Shown here: piece after piece, positions 54,351 to 64,000 of the stretch | Layout: each line of letters opens with the position of its first letter | Position numbering within the stretch: position 1 is the stretch's first letter | Source: Bedellia somnulentella | Taxonomy: Eukaryota; Arthropoda; Insecta; Lepidoptera; Bedelliidae | NCBI GenBank assembly: GCA_963576735.1 | Contig: OY755184.1 | Coordinates: 7,254,001 to 7,318,000 of the forward strand | Direction: 5' to 3' | DNA: 64,000 nt | Notes under the pieces: model-generated | Told to the model about the DNA's origin: nothing | Database searches by the model: none | The model's input: only the letters and a program-made list of their open reading frames with translations | Program-made: the position numbers and the translations under genes

Positions 54351-54677
54351 CAGACAACGTTGATGGTTGTGTCGAATTATGAAATTTTCAGTAATTACAT
54401 TTTAAATAATAATTTTGTACAAAGAAACCTTGAATAGGTAAAAAATAGGTAGTTAAGTTTCGGTTGTTTGTGTGTTTGAGGCGAAAAGGCTCCTCAAGTA
54501 CATAATTGGCGTGAATGAAATTTGGCAGAATGCAAGATAATGATCCAAATACTTTACATCCCGGAAAAAAATTATCAATAAAATATTCACGGCTGATTGA
54601 ACTAAGAGTACCGGAAAAAACGCCTATAATTTTGTAATAAGCAAATTTAACAGTACGAAGTCTGTCGGGTCAGCTAG

Positions 54678-55450
54678 TATTCAATAAAACTAATCAGAAT
54701 AGGTAGTGATATTTTATCACTACTCTATATGATCCTTTACAATTTACAGAAATTAAAAACTTTTAATTATTATAAATATAGTCATCAACTAATTTATAAA
54801 CGGAATAATTTGTACATTTTAATTTGACGGATTGGATACTTCAGAATTTCACATCTTGATATGTTTAAAAATCTGCAATATAAGAAAACGTTTTTCCATG
54901 TTTACTGCTTTATTTACCTTAACAGTTAATTCGAAGCATTGCAAGCTAAAATTTGTGCCTGTAATCTCTGACACAATTTTTACCTTACTTCCAATTACTT
55001 AAAAATTTTAATCTTAATACAATACTTTTATTACCATCATCAATAATACAATACTTTTATTGCCATTATCAAAACAAAGAATAAATAAACCAATTTAAAG
55101 GGCGTATATTTTAATCATAAAGCACCATAAAATACTGCATACATTCTGCTTGCGCTCGACATTCAAATAAATTAAAGAATGAGTCCCCAATGATCCCCTG
55201 TACATGGAGAAAATTACACTAATGGACATATTGATAGAGTATTGGATAAAAGACGCGTCGACGATAAGAAAGAAAAATAAAGTTCTGATACAAATTTGTT
55301 TACGTTTAGACCGAGCTTTTATATGAAGATAAATTACAATGAATGACCAGTATGTAAGTTAGAATGCGTATTTTATAATTTTTGTTTTTTTTTTATTTTG
55401 TAAGACTGCCAGCGCGAAATTCTTCTATTTGTTTCTTTTACAATTTTAAA
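54678..55450. other. AT-rich intergenic
   Basis: Nothing recognised up to the inverted repeat at 55451. Confidence 0.4.
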
Positions 55451-55536
55451 GTAGTGTTTGCGTTCCCTACCTCCGAATTTATTACAAATTCGGAAGGCCA
55501 CTTGTCTACCTTTCCAGATAGAATGCAAATGTTGAG
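55451..55536. repeat. Inverted repeat, left arm
   Basis: GTTTGCGTTCCCTACCTCCG, AATTCGGAAGGCCACTTGTC, TACCTTTCCAGATAGAATGC is inverted at 55754-55840. The pair brackets a SINE-C copy. Confidence 0.88.
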
Positions 55537-55585
55537 TAAAAAGTGAAAAAGAAACTATGGATAGAAGAATTTCGAGCTGGCAGCC

Positions 55586-55730
55586 ATTAACACGGTAGCT
55601 CAATTGGCAGAGCGACGGGGGCGTATACCCGAGGTTGCGGGTTCGATTCCCGCCTGTGTCGAAATTTTTCTTTCCTTTATTTATTAGTAATAATATCCAC
55701 ATGAGGTTTTCATGAACAAAAAAAACATTC
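55586..55730 (+). repeat. SINE-C copy, tRNA-derived
   Basis: AACACGGTAGCTCAATTGGC, GCGGGTTCGATTCCCGCC, TTTCTTTCCTTTATTTATTA, CCACATGAGGTTTTCATGAA. The upstream 40 bp (GATAGAAGAATTTCG and GCTGGCAGCCATT) also recur before the next copy, so the true repeat unit is longer than the tRNA-like head. Confidence 0.85.
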
Positions 55731-55753
55731 AAATTATGTGATAGTTAGGCGTT

Positions 55754-55840
55754 CTCAACATTTGCATTCTAACTGAAAAGGTAGACAAGTGGCCTTCCGA
55801 ATTTGTAAAAAAATCGGAGGTAGGGGACGCAACCACCACT
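55754..55840. repeat. Inverted repeat, right arm
   Basis: CTCAACATTTGCATTCTAAC, GTAGACAAGTGGCCTTCCGA, GGAGGTAGGGGACGCAACC, the inverse of 55451-55536. Confidence 0.88.
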
Positions 55841-55887
55841 TAAAACGTGTAAAAGAAACAAAGGATAGAAGAATTTCGCGCTGGCAG

Positions 55888-55990
55888 CCATTGACACGGT
55901 AGCTCAATTGGCAGAGCGACGGGGGCGTATACCCGAGGTCGCAGGTTCGATTCCCGCCGGTGTCGAAATTTTCCTTTCCTTTGTTTATTC
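55888..55990 (+). repeat. SINE-C copy, truncated
   Basis: GACACGGTAGCTCAATTGGC, GCAGGTTCGATTCCCGCCGG, TTTCCTTTCCTTTGTTTATT, then joined to a SINE-A 3' part. Confidence 0.82.
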
Positions 55991-55999
55991 TTTGTTTTA

Positions 56000-56096
56000 C
56001 TATCTTATCCCCAAACAACTTCCAAAATTGGCTGTTGAACTTTTATTCCAATGCTCTGGCTACGCCTTCTAGGGATTTATAGCCGTGAGTATGTTG
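56000..56096 (+). repeat. SINE-A 3' half
   Basis: TATCTTATCCCCAAACAACT, CTGGCTACGCCTTCTAGGGA and TTTATAGCCGTGAGTATG. Confidence 0.8.
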
Positions 56097-56829
56097 TTCT
56101 TAGTTTTGTTCTAAAATAAAAATATGAGAATTTTCCTTTCGTTATTTCATTTCGCTACAAGAATTTAAGCTATTGTTATTTGCCAATGTGTTATATTTTG
56201 CTTTTATCCTTGTTTTAAACTAGCTATGACCCATCGCAGAGTTATTTTAGCATAGGTTACGCGGCTGTGTTTTAAAAAAAATATTCTTTTGAAACCTTGA
56301 AACAATCAAATCTTATAGTATATATCATTTATTGTAGTTTTTGACATGAATAAAATTGTTATACTTCGTTTCTGAAAGTCTATCCAATCGACATCGAAGC
56401 AAATTAATTTCGCCCAATTATAAATAGTTTGTGCGCATATTATAAAACCAAATTGAAACGCTGGCAACCGAACGCATGTTGAAATTTTGCCGACATTTTG
56501 TGCAGCTGCCGAACAAAATAAACCTCAAAGTTGGGTCATTAATAATTTTGTTTTCGTGTAGTTGACGTCGGCTAATGTTTCAGTTGGCTTATTATTGGAA
56601 AATTTTGTAATGACTGTTAATGCTCCGACACGCTATAATGTGGTGGGTGACGAGCACGCAACCACGGTGCAGGGGTTTAGTTGAATAACAGCCAATTTTT
56701 AGTACTTAGTTTATAATATTTGCCGATTTTATAGTTCTGTTGATATAGTAAATTATGCGCTAGCTTTTACGAATAACTTATCATAGTAACATCGCTAATA
56801 TGACATTCTGTTCATCTATATATTTTAAA
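56097..56829. other. AT-rich intergenic
   Basis: Nothing recognised. Confidence 0.4.
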
Positions 56830-57135
56830 TCTATACTTTAATAAATCTGTAGAGAGGTCAATTCTGTATATGATTTATTCTTTCAAAATAACTATTAGGG
56901 AGTGATTAGTGATAGATACTGAAGCTGAAATTGAAAATGAAAATTTGCTTACTAACGGAAATACATAACCGTTCATTAAAGTGCATTCAAAGTCACAAAG
57001 CTATAGCTACACAGTTCAGGAGTGCTAATAATTGCAATTATTGCGCTAAATGTCACAAAGCTTGAGCAGTTATTGAAGAATCCTTAGATACTTAAAAATC
57101 AATGCTACCCGTGCGAAGCTGGGCCGATCCACTAG
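56830..57135 (+). mobile_element. Short non-autonomous Helitron, 306 bp
   Basis: Begins TCTATACTTTAATAAATCTG (TAGAGAGGTC follows) and ends GTGCGAAGCTGGGCCGATCC ACTAG before T. Internal TTGCGCTAAATGTCACAAAG is typical of this lepidopteran Helitron group. Confidence 0.8.
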
Positions 57136-58139
57136 TTATTAATGTATTTATGCTAGAATAAGTTACCTGCTCTAATAAGAAATGGTAATAACTCTCAAAC
57201 ATCTACGAGTATATCTGCTATTTATATACATGATTAAAAGGTATGCTCATTTGAGATTGCACAGTAAAAAAGTAAGTATGTATACTGAAATAATTGATGT
57301 AAACGTATTAAACTAAATTCCTGGATGTGTTATACGATTGAGCATTTCAATACAATATTACCCAAATATAATATTAACAATACCCAAAATACGAATAAAA
57401 AACTGCAAAAAGATATCAACTAAAACAAATGAAATAAATAAAGTAGGTCATTATAAAACCCTTTATTTTACACAAAAGAATGATATTTTTATCTACGACA
57501 GCACCCTAATGCTAGGTATTTGCAGGGAAGGCGATTCAAATACGAATGCCTGGTACATGTGGAATCATGCAGGAGATAAAAGCCACCTTGATCCCTTTCA
57601 TGCCTTATCACAAGCAACCATTTTTCATGTCTTTGTTGGGCCGCAACACGTATTTACACTGACGTTGGACGCTCCCTATTTTCTTGGAGTGATAACATGC
57701 TGTTTCAAACATCCCCTCAACTCAGCATTTACATCGGAGCTACCTGTCGTTTGAATTATGATGTGATTCGCCCTGCACTGCTGAATTATTATTTTTACTG
57801 TGTGGGATTTAGATTTTTTCTTAAATAAATATTATCTTTGTATTTGAGATCAGACTTCGGAACAATAGAATTGCTTGTTATTAAGACCTTGAGAACATAA
57901 AAGCATAGAATACTCTGTATAACACATCAAAATCAACGACTCGATGCACAATGAAAAAGAGTGGACTAAGTACAATAGGCTTACTTTAAGATAAATATAA
58001 ATATTATACGGACATATATTACCCTGATTAATTTAGCACCAAACTAAGAACGACTTTATGACTTGTATTGTGGGACACTATTCAACAACATATTTATTAT
58101 TATATTATATTATCTGTGATAATACACATATAAATAACA
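57136..58139. other. Intergenic with one unexplained ORF
   Basis: A 138-codon + strand frame (57338-57754) changes character half way. The first half is AT-driven (Ile/Lys/Asn). The second half (EGDSNTNAWYMWNHAGDKSH, then ATIFHVFVGPQHVFTLTLDA) has balanced composition and could be a fragment of something real on either strand. I recognise no family. Confidence 0.35.
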
Positions 58140-58235
58140 TCTAAAACCTTGCTCTCAGCGGGGATCAAACCCGTAACCTCTGGAATAAAAAGCAAGATAC
58201 AGCAACTAACAGCTGCCCCACCAGTTTGTGTGATT
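58140..58235 (-). repeat. tRNA-like SINE head, decayed (SINE-D)
   Basis: CAGCGGGGATCAAACCCG (box B inverted), AACCTCTGG and CAGCTGCCCCACCAG follow the same order as 19115-19205 with many changes. Confidence 0.5.
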
Positions 58236-59574
58236 CATGCGTGATATTGCAGTCTCTTGCTTAAAGCTATTTAACTCAAGTAATTTTTCACTTCATCAAA
58301 CTATAAAATATTTAGATCTTATAGAATATTTCTAAGAATTCAGTAACTTTACTTCGTTCAAGATACTTTTAAATAACTTTGAAAATTTATGCAAAGGAGC
58401 AGCATAATTAATGAAAAGTATAACTATTTTTCTTTTTCAGTCCTTTTGTCTCTGGGGGTATTTTTTTAGTAACCAGTATTTATTTAATTTTTTCGGGGTT
58501 AACCTTTTGTTTTTTTAATTTTATAGTCCCACCTTTGGTAATACACAACTTAACGCTGCATTCCCTACTAACCTTAGATATTATTAATTTATCAAAATCA
58601 AAAAAGGTATGCGTTAAGGTTAAACTTAAAAATCAGCGAGCATACCCTCTCATCATCTCTCATTTTAATATCGTTAGTTTAAAATTTTTATTTTTACACT
58701 AATCTTGGACCATTTTCAATCGCAAAAAAACGGATTAACTCATAAAAAATCATGGATACACACGATAATCAATCTCTACTTTTTAAGGGTCACTAAAAAT
58801 ACATATTTTTATTCGCATAAGTTGTATTTAATATACTTTATTGACAATGTTCGATGTTGACAATGATACATTTTCATTGCGCTTAGCTTAACTTGTTATA
58901 CGACCCAAACTATTTAATACTAGAATTGACTAACATTTAACTCCTTATCGAGTAAAAATAATTATTCATATCAAGCCTTTTATTTATACTATCGTTTTAA
59001 CCAGAAGCTTCTGTTTTAGTAAATGTATAAAAGTCACGGAACACTAAAATCTTAAATACACCGCAGTCATATAAAACAATTACTGAAGCAAGTCAGATTA
59101 TTCAAACAATTCTTATAATGGCTAAAAGGAATTTATTTGTGCCTTGGCTGGATCGTTTTATAAACTCTGTTTAGAAAGTTATGTGCCACGCCAAAGAAAC
59201 ATTAAGTTTCTTGAGCATTATCGGCCCTGACGTGATCGCGTGAAATTGGCGAAGGTTTTTTAATGTCACGTCACTCTGAACACCTAAGTACCTAAGTATG
59301 AATTGAAATTGCTAAATTAAAACTCTAAGGATAAGAGAACATAATTTTATTAACTTTTTAGTCTGGCTCCATTTAATGTAAATATTTTCCGTTTCGCTTA
59401 AAAACTATCTAAATAATGACGGAATAAAAAACATAAGCATTAAGTACAATAATTCAGTTGTAATTAAGTTGTGTGGGTGATAAGATAAATTGAGCTTAGT
59501 ACTCCTAAATATATTTTTGTATTTAATCATATTGATGTTGCCATTTCGATTGAAAGGTGTGTTAATAGTATTTA
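58236..59574. other. AT-rich intergenic
   Basis: Nothing recognised. Confidence 0.4.
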
Positions 59575-59576
59575 TA

Positions 59577-60873
59577 CGAGGGGCATGCCAAAAGAAACTT
59601 GATACTCAAAAATTATAAAATTTATTCTTTATTACAAGTATCGATCTTTTCAAAGTATTCACCCTGAGCACGTATACACTTTTCCATACGTCTGAACCAA
59701 TTGGAAAATACCTGTGACCACTCTTCTTTAGATACCTCAGAAATCTCGAAATTATAGGCAAACAGCGCAATGTCTTTGCTTTCAAACCTCTTTCCGTTTA
59801 GTTTTTCTTTGATTTTTGGAAACAAGTAAAAATCACAAGGCGCTAGGTCAGAGGAATATGGCGGGTGAGGGAGAATTGACTCATTTTTTGAGTTGAAAAA
59901 GTCTAGTGTTCTGGCAGACGTGTGCTGCGCCGCATTGTCGTGGTGCCAGAGAAGGTGCTGGATTCCTGACTTCGGTAGCTTGTCTCACCAAGCTGATATT
60001 ACTGTTGGAGCACAAACTGTCACATACCATTCGGAGTTCACTGTTCTTTCATTCTGTAGCACAACAGTAGCAATATGACCCGTTTTGCAGAAACACGAGG
60101 CGACCATTTGTTTCTGTGTGCTTCGTGCACGGCGACATTTCGTTAGAGTTGGCTCGTCTTCAAAGCACCATACAGTCGTCTGTCACTTTGATTCGGGATC
60201 ATAGTTATACTCGTATAGCCATGTTTCGTCACCAGTCAGTATATCATATACGTTTCTTTTCTCGCCTCCGTTGAATTTATCTATCATGTATAGGCACCAA
60301 TCCACCCGACGGTCTTTCTGCTCATCGGTAAGTTTGTGCGGCACCCATCTCGAACAACGTTTACGGAGAAAAAGGTGGTCGTGAATTATGGTTTGCGTTG
60401 CTGCTGATCCAATTCCTAGTTCTAGCTCTAGCTCTACATGTGTAATTCATCGGTTTTCGCAAATAAGTTTTTCGACTGCACGAACATTTTCTTGCGTGAC
60501 AACGGTTGGGGGCCGTCCTGTCTTCGCTTCATCATGGAGACATCCCCGTCCTCTTTTAAATTCAGCAAACCAATTAAAGTAGCATATTCACAAAGCAGAC
60601 TCACCAAAAGTTAAAAACATTCTTGAGGCTTTAAACCTTTTTTAAAGTCATAATATCATAGCGCGAAAATCACGTCGACTGAGCTCCATTGTTGCAAGTG
60701 AATTCCCTCCAGATTCTCGAAAAAATAATGCTCATTCAAAGAACAAATTAATAAAAGAAGTGTGATCTATATTCAAATATGTCAATAAAAAACCAGACTA
60801 TAAGATGGTGTATAGCTTGCCAGAGTCAATTAAATGAGAAAAGAGTATCTAACTTGTATTGGCATGCCCCTCG
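59577..60873 (-). mobile_element. Full-length mariner, 1297 bp, inactive
   Basis: Flanked by TA on both sides (59575-59576 and 60874-60875). Terminal inverted repeats CGAGGGGCATGCCAAAAGAA and the inverse TTGGCATGCCCCTCG. Its length is the usual size for mariner. The transposase is on the minus strand and split by stops and frameshifts. Confidence 0.93.
59622..60700 (-). pseudogene. mariner transposase, broken
   Basis: The minus strand shows the C-terminus intact: KIKEKLNGKRFESKD, then EISEVSKEEWSQVFSNWFRR and MEKCIRAQGEYFEKID with stop at 59622. Upstream, other frames carry pieces such as the HxxARxH-like and N-terminal DNA-binding parts, but no single frame spans the DD34D core, so it cannot make active enzyme. 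Confidence 0.8.
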
Positions 60874-61097
60874 TATATTGAATGAATATTATGTCATGTC
60901 AATAAAATCTTCAGGGATTTTATATAAAATGAATGATTTTATAGACTTATTTTAAAATTAAATTGTTTTCTTATATTATAAAACGCATAGCAAGTACAGA
61001 GCTAAAAAAGATTGTTTAAATATATTTTATTTAAATATATTATTTTAATATTAAAAATATTATAAGTGATATCCAGCAACATACAAACAGATATTAT
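60874..61097. other. AT-rich intergenic
   Basis: Nothing recognised. Confidence 0.4.
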
Positions 61098-61162
61098 AGT
61101 TTTATTTATCCTTTATTTATTAGTAAAAATCCCCACCTGAGGTTTTCATGAAGAAAAAACAT
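61098..61162 (+). repeat. SINE-C tail fragment
   Basis: TTATCCTTTATTTATTAGTA and CCCCACCTGAGGTTTTCATG match the SINE-C 3' part without the tRNA-like head. Confidence 0.7.
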
Positions 61163-61631
61163 TTAAATTATGAGATATTATAGAGTTGAAAAACAGTCGA
61201 AATAAACCAAGTTTCGCGTGGATGCCCTTAAAAACCCTTTAAATGAGACTCCTAACCACAAAAGGTTTACTCAGAAATCTTAAACCACTGAAAGATACCA
61301 ACGTGACTGCGATATGCCGCCTGTTTAATTTTAAAACGGAAGAAACCGAGAGATTTTAATGAGAGATCAGGTTTTTCAATTATCCCTCGCTTCTTTGCAG
61401 AACTTTTGCGCAACACTTTTATCTGCTCAACTCTTTTATTAACGTTAGCTAAGAATTTGAATATCGAATGTCTGTTTGATTAAGAACTTTAATAATGACT
61501 CTTTTTGTTTTTATTCGCACGGAACTGTTGTAATTGCCTCTTTGTTTCATTTTGGATTATAGATCGCGTTACATTTTGATGTATATATTTTAAAATTTCA
61601 TCCTTAGTTTATTAATGTTAAGAAATTTGTT
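61163..61631. other. AT-rich intergenic
   Basis: Nothing recognised. Confidence 0.4.
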
Positions 61632-61871
61632 AACATACATCCATCCACATACGGGTGTAAATTCCTAGAAGGGGAAGCCAGAGCTAAGGAAATAGAAATT
61701 CCTAGAAGTTAAGTGGAGAAAAGATGGTAAAATAAAGATTGTTGGTGATAGGTTTTCAACCTCATCGCCCAAAATTCCATTAAAAAGCCCCAATTCCCTT
61801 AATCGCCTCTTACATATGTACACTTGCGGGAAGAAACAGGGTAGTACTATTCTAAGCCGACACTACACAGC
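61632..61871 (-). repeat. SINE-A, nearly full-length
   Basis: AACATACATCCATCCACATA, CTAGAAGGGGAAGCCAGAGC, GTTTTCAACCTCATCGCCC to TAAGCCGACACTACACAGC; lacks the CCTCAGCCACTTTTGG block. Confidence 0.88.
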
Positions 61872-62282
61872 TTTTTGATAGGAATCTTATTTTAAATTTT
61901 TCTGTCACTAGTCAAAATGATTATTATTAATCAGTAGAGTCTTGCTTAAAGAGTTGGTTACTAAATGTTACAAAAGATAATTTGTTTTAACCCTTTCAAT
62001 TTATGGTATACCCAGACATCCTTGCTTAAGGCTACAATCGAAGAAATTGGGGACAGACCCGTGCTTCACCTCGTTGTTTCACCCAGGTGAAGCAGGGGGC
62101 ATAACCTAGACCCGTGTTTCACCCAGGTGTAACACGGGGTATTCACTAGTCCCCGTGCTCCAACCAATATTATTTAGAGTCATGATTAATCTTTCACTTA
62201 ATTTTTTTTACTCCTATTTGTTACTGTTTGTTTTGTTTTTTTTTGTTTTTGATATGTAAGTACCTCTGTTCGTATCTACCTA

Positions 62283-62985
62283 GGTACATACAGTAAAAGA
62301 TAAAGATAAAAAATATTTATTTCAAAATAAAAAGAATTGTTCTCTATTTTTTGAACGTCACAAACTTACGTATAAGTTAAATCTTACTCTACTGACTCTA
62401 CTTCGGATTCGGAAGGTGTATTGTTGCGAGAAGAACCCGTAAGAAACTCAGCAACACACATCTTTTCTTAGTCAAATTACAATATTGGTGTATGTCTGGA
62501 AATATCCTGAATAGAGCCCTGGTGACACCAAGCAGTTTCATCTATCATATAATCATTTAAACTGTAATAAGCTTTTAAATGAAGACTGCGTTTTATAATT
62601 ACTTTGAATTTCTTTTCTGTTAGATTCAAAATGTCATCAGGTATTTTATTATAAAATTTTACGCATAACCCCATAAAAGATGTATTTATTTTTGACAATC
62701 TGTACTTTTGAATTGAAATTTTATTATTATCTCTAAGACTTCTAGTATGTCTGTCACAGTTTTTGGAAAATGCTTTCAAATTTTTTCTCACATACATGAT
62801 GTTTTCATAAATATATTGACATGGCAGTGTCATTATATTTATGGTTTTAAACAATTCTCTAAGGGAATCTCGTGAACCTAAATTATAAATAGCTCTTATT
62901 GCTCTTTTCTGTAAAATGAATATTGACCCAACATCAGCAGCTCTGCCCCAGAGTAAAATGCCATAAGACATGATGCTATGAAAAT
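62283..62985 (-). mobile_element. LINE 3' end, 5'-truncated, nested
   Basis: The minus strand carries an RT C-terminal ORF followed by a 3'UTR (AGAAACTCAGC inverse side: GAAGAACCCGTAAGAAACTC on the + strand) and a tail read on + as AAAAGATAAAGATAAAAAAT. Inserted inside the TIR element. Confidence 0.82.
62477..62971 (-). pseudogene. LINE reverse transcriptase C-terminus
   Basis: MSYGILLWGRAADVGSIFIL, QKRAIRAIYNLGSRDSLREL and CVKFYNKIPDDILNL are typical of the segment after the RT thumb in jockey/CR1-group LINEs (SYGILLWG...LQKRAIR). 164 codons with no break, but the catalytic RT and endonuclease are absent because of 5' truncation. Confidence 0.82.
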
Positions 62986-63067
62986 AACTATAGTAAACTA
63001 AACGAGCGGTCTGTACATCAGTTAAATGTGTGTAAAGTGTGTATTAATTAGAAGAAAAATCTACATG

Positions 63068-63279
63068 GATACATATACTCACAGCTATAAATCCCTAGAT
63101 GGGATTCCAGCTAGAAATTCCTCAGCCACAGAAAAGATGGTTAAATAAAGGTTGTTGGTAATGGGTCTCCAACCGCATCGCCCGGAAATCCCTTAAAAGC
63201 CCCAATACCGTTAGTCGCCTCTTACGTGCACCCACCGGAAGAAATTTGATAGCGCTATTCTAAGCCGACATTACACAGC
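63068..63279 (-). repeat. SINE-A, nested in the TIR element
   Basis: ACATATACTCACAGCTATAA, GGTCTCCAACCGCATCGCCC to CTAAGCCGACATTACACAGC. AAGAAAAAT on both sides (63052 and 63286 approx.) is a likely TSD. Confidence 0.9.
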
Positions 63280-63632
63280 AGATTAAGAAAAATATATTAG
63301 TTGACAATATTTTTGAAACAAATGTTTACATAAAAAACAACTTCAGCCCACGGTTGTAATTTCTGTAATTTCTTTAATGCCAATGTCGGTTGGAGCATGG
63401 GGACTATTGCATACTCCGTGCTTCACCCAGGTGAAACAATGAGGTGAAGCACGGGTCTGTCCCCAAGAAATTGAAGAATTATTAAGACACCCCTGAAATA
63501 TTAGTCACAATTTTTTTAGAAGTTATCATAAAATTATTATTTAAAGCTTTACGGATTTTTTTTCAAACTTTCTATAATTTGTTAAGATAATTTTATCTTC
63601 TATTTTTACTCATATTATGCACAAATAACTCT

Positions 63633-63780
63633 TAGATATACTCACGACTATAAATCCTAAAAAGAAACCAGAGCTTCAAAACTGATATATATCAGCCACT
63701 TTTTGAAGTTGGGTGGGGAAAAGATCGTACAATAGTGAAGTTTCAATGAAGGCTGTTGGTAATGGGTAATCACATCGCTA
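63633..63780 (-). repeat. SINE-A 3' half, decayed
   Basis: GATATACTCACGACTATAAA, ATCAGCCACTTTTTGAAGTT, GGGTGGGGAAAAGATCG and GGTAATGGGTAATCACATCG. The rest to 64000 shows nothing. Confidence 0.65.
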
Positions 63781-64000
63781 AACAATAAATCCACAAAATC
63801 ATAAACATTCAAAATCTGTGATGATATTATTAGTAAATAATAAATTTTACCAGTAGTAATCTCAGTTATTGCCAAGTCAAATCTTTTAGTGTATGATGTG
63901 AAAAACATATTCTAGTGAAGTTAGATTACTATTGAACTTAATACCTCAGGAGGCCTAGCAAGATCGCAATTATATCGTCACGATATCAGTTAGAATAAGA

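Larger units (their letters stand above)
53523..54677 (+). mobile_element. Second Helitron abutting the first
   Basis: Starts TCTATACATATAATAAATCT at the base after the previous CTAG and ends ACAGTACGAAGTCTGTCGGG TCAGCTAG. It carries a SINE-C copy and a GC-rich foreign-looking block (54195-54350). Confidence 0.78.
62049..63464. mobile_element. DNA transposon/MITE with 24-bp TIRs and 8-bp TSD, hosting nested elements
   Basis: Ends GGGGACAGACCCGTGC... (62049-62072) and its perfect inverse (63441-63464), flanked by AAGAAATT (62041-62048 and 63465-63472). Subterminal hairpins with CACCCAGGTG follow on each side. Removing the nested LINE piece and SINE-A leaves roughly 0.45 kb. An 8-bp duplication fits hAT, P or Merlin-type elements; I cannot choose. 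Confidence 0.9.

Noticed and set aside
55373..56018. Minus-strand ORFs encoding TGGNRTRNLGYTPPSLCQLS-like peptides
   Set aside because: They are the antisense of the SINE-C tRNA-like head and differ only where the SINE copies differ; a well-known kind of spurious protein.
57338..57754. 138-codon ORF as a host gene
   Set aside because: Half is AT-driven and no family or splice context could be recognised; kept only as a note in the intergenic entry.

Overview
This window looks like nuclear DNA from a moth or butterfly (Lepidoptera). It is AT-rich, low in genes and crowded with transposable elements. The evidence is a complete insect-type UDP-glycosyltransferase gene split by introns, lepidopteran-style Helitrons (TC...CTAG ends with a short 3' hairpin), an RTE-type LINE, CR1/jockey-type LINE pieces, a mariner, TTAA-specific elements and hundreds-of-bases SINEs ending in (TATG)n. 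Nothing looks bacterial, and I see no operon, rRNA or CRISPR array.

Host gene: the one host gene I can defend is a four-exon UGT on the + strand (30505-42557; exons 30505-30748, 33936-34531, 40328-40550, 42061-42557). The splice phases join to give a 519-residue protein. It has a signal peptide, a catalytic His/Asp pair, a 44-residue UGT signature, a C-terminal membrane anchor and a KxKxx ER-retrieval tail. A probable relic of a second UGT exon lies downstream near 43251-43330. Weaker host-exon candidates are at 47374-47607 and 6978-7148.

Layout. 1-11500: RTE-LINE 3' fragments, SINE-A and SINE-B copies, a direct repeat (5314-5504 / 5750-5942) and a dead CR1/jockey-type LINE (7500-9265). 11521-15249: a young Ty3/gypsy LTR element with near-identical LTRs, intact gag and intact integrase, but no protease, reverse transcriptase or RNase H. 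16200-17185: an internally deleted piggyBac-like element. 19300-30060: SINEs, a 1.05-kb foldback element, a DNA-transposon-like insertion, a Helitron and a 207-bp TTAA MITE. 30505-42557: the UGT, whose introns are largely transposons, including a nearly intact full-length RTE LINE (34574-37689) with a 13-bp target-site duplication. 48413-52395: a roughly 2-kb tandem duplication whose junction is a 23-bp foldback inside mariner sequence. 51983-54677: two abutting Helitrons. 59577-60873: a full-length, broken mariner. 62049-63464: a nested element with 24-bp TIRs and an 8-bp TSD.

The most interesting structure joins three families. The RTE LINE, SINE-A and SINE-B share a 3'-terminal module of about 40 bp: CTCTGCC/CTGGCTACCCC, then a short hairpin, then a G(C/G)CGTGA-type motif and (TATG)n. 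In the LINE this module overlaps the last codons of the ORF. SINE-A copies have clean 8-12 bp target-site duplications, so they are retroposed and probably mobilised by this LINE.
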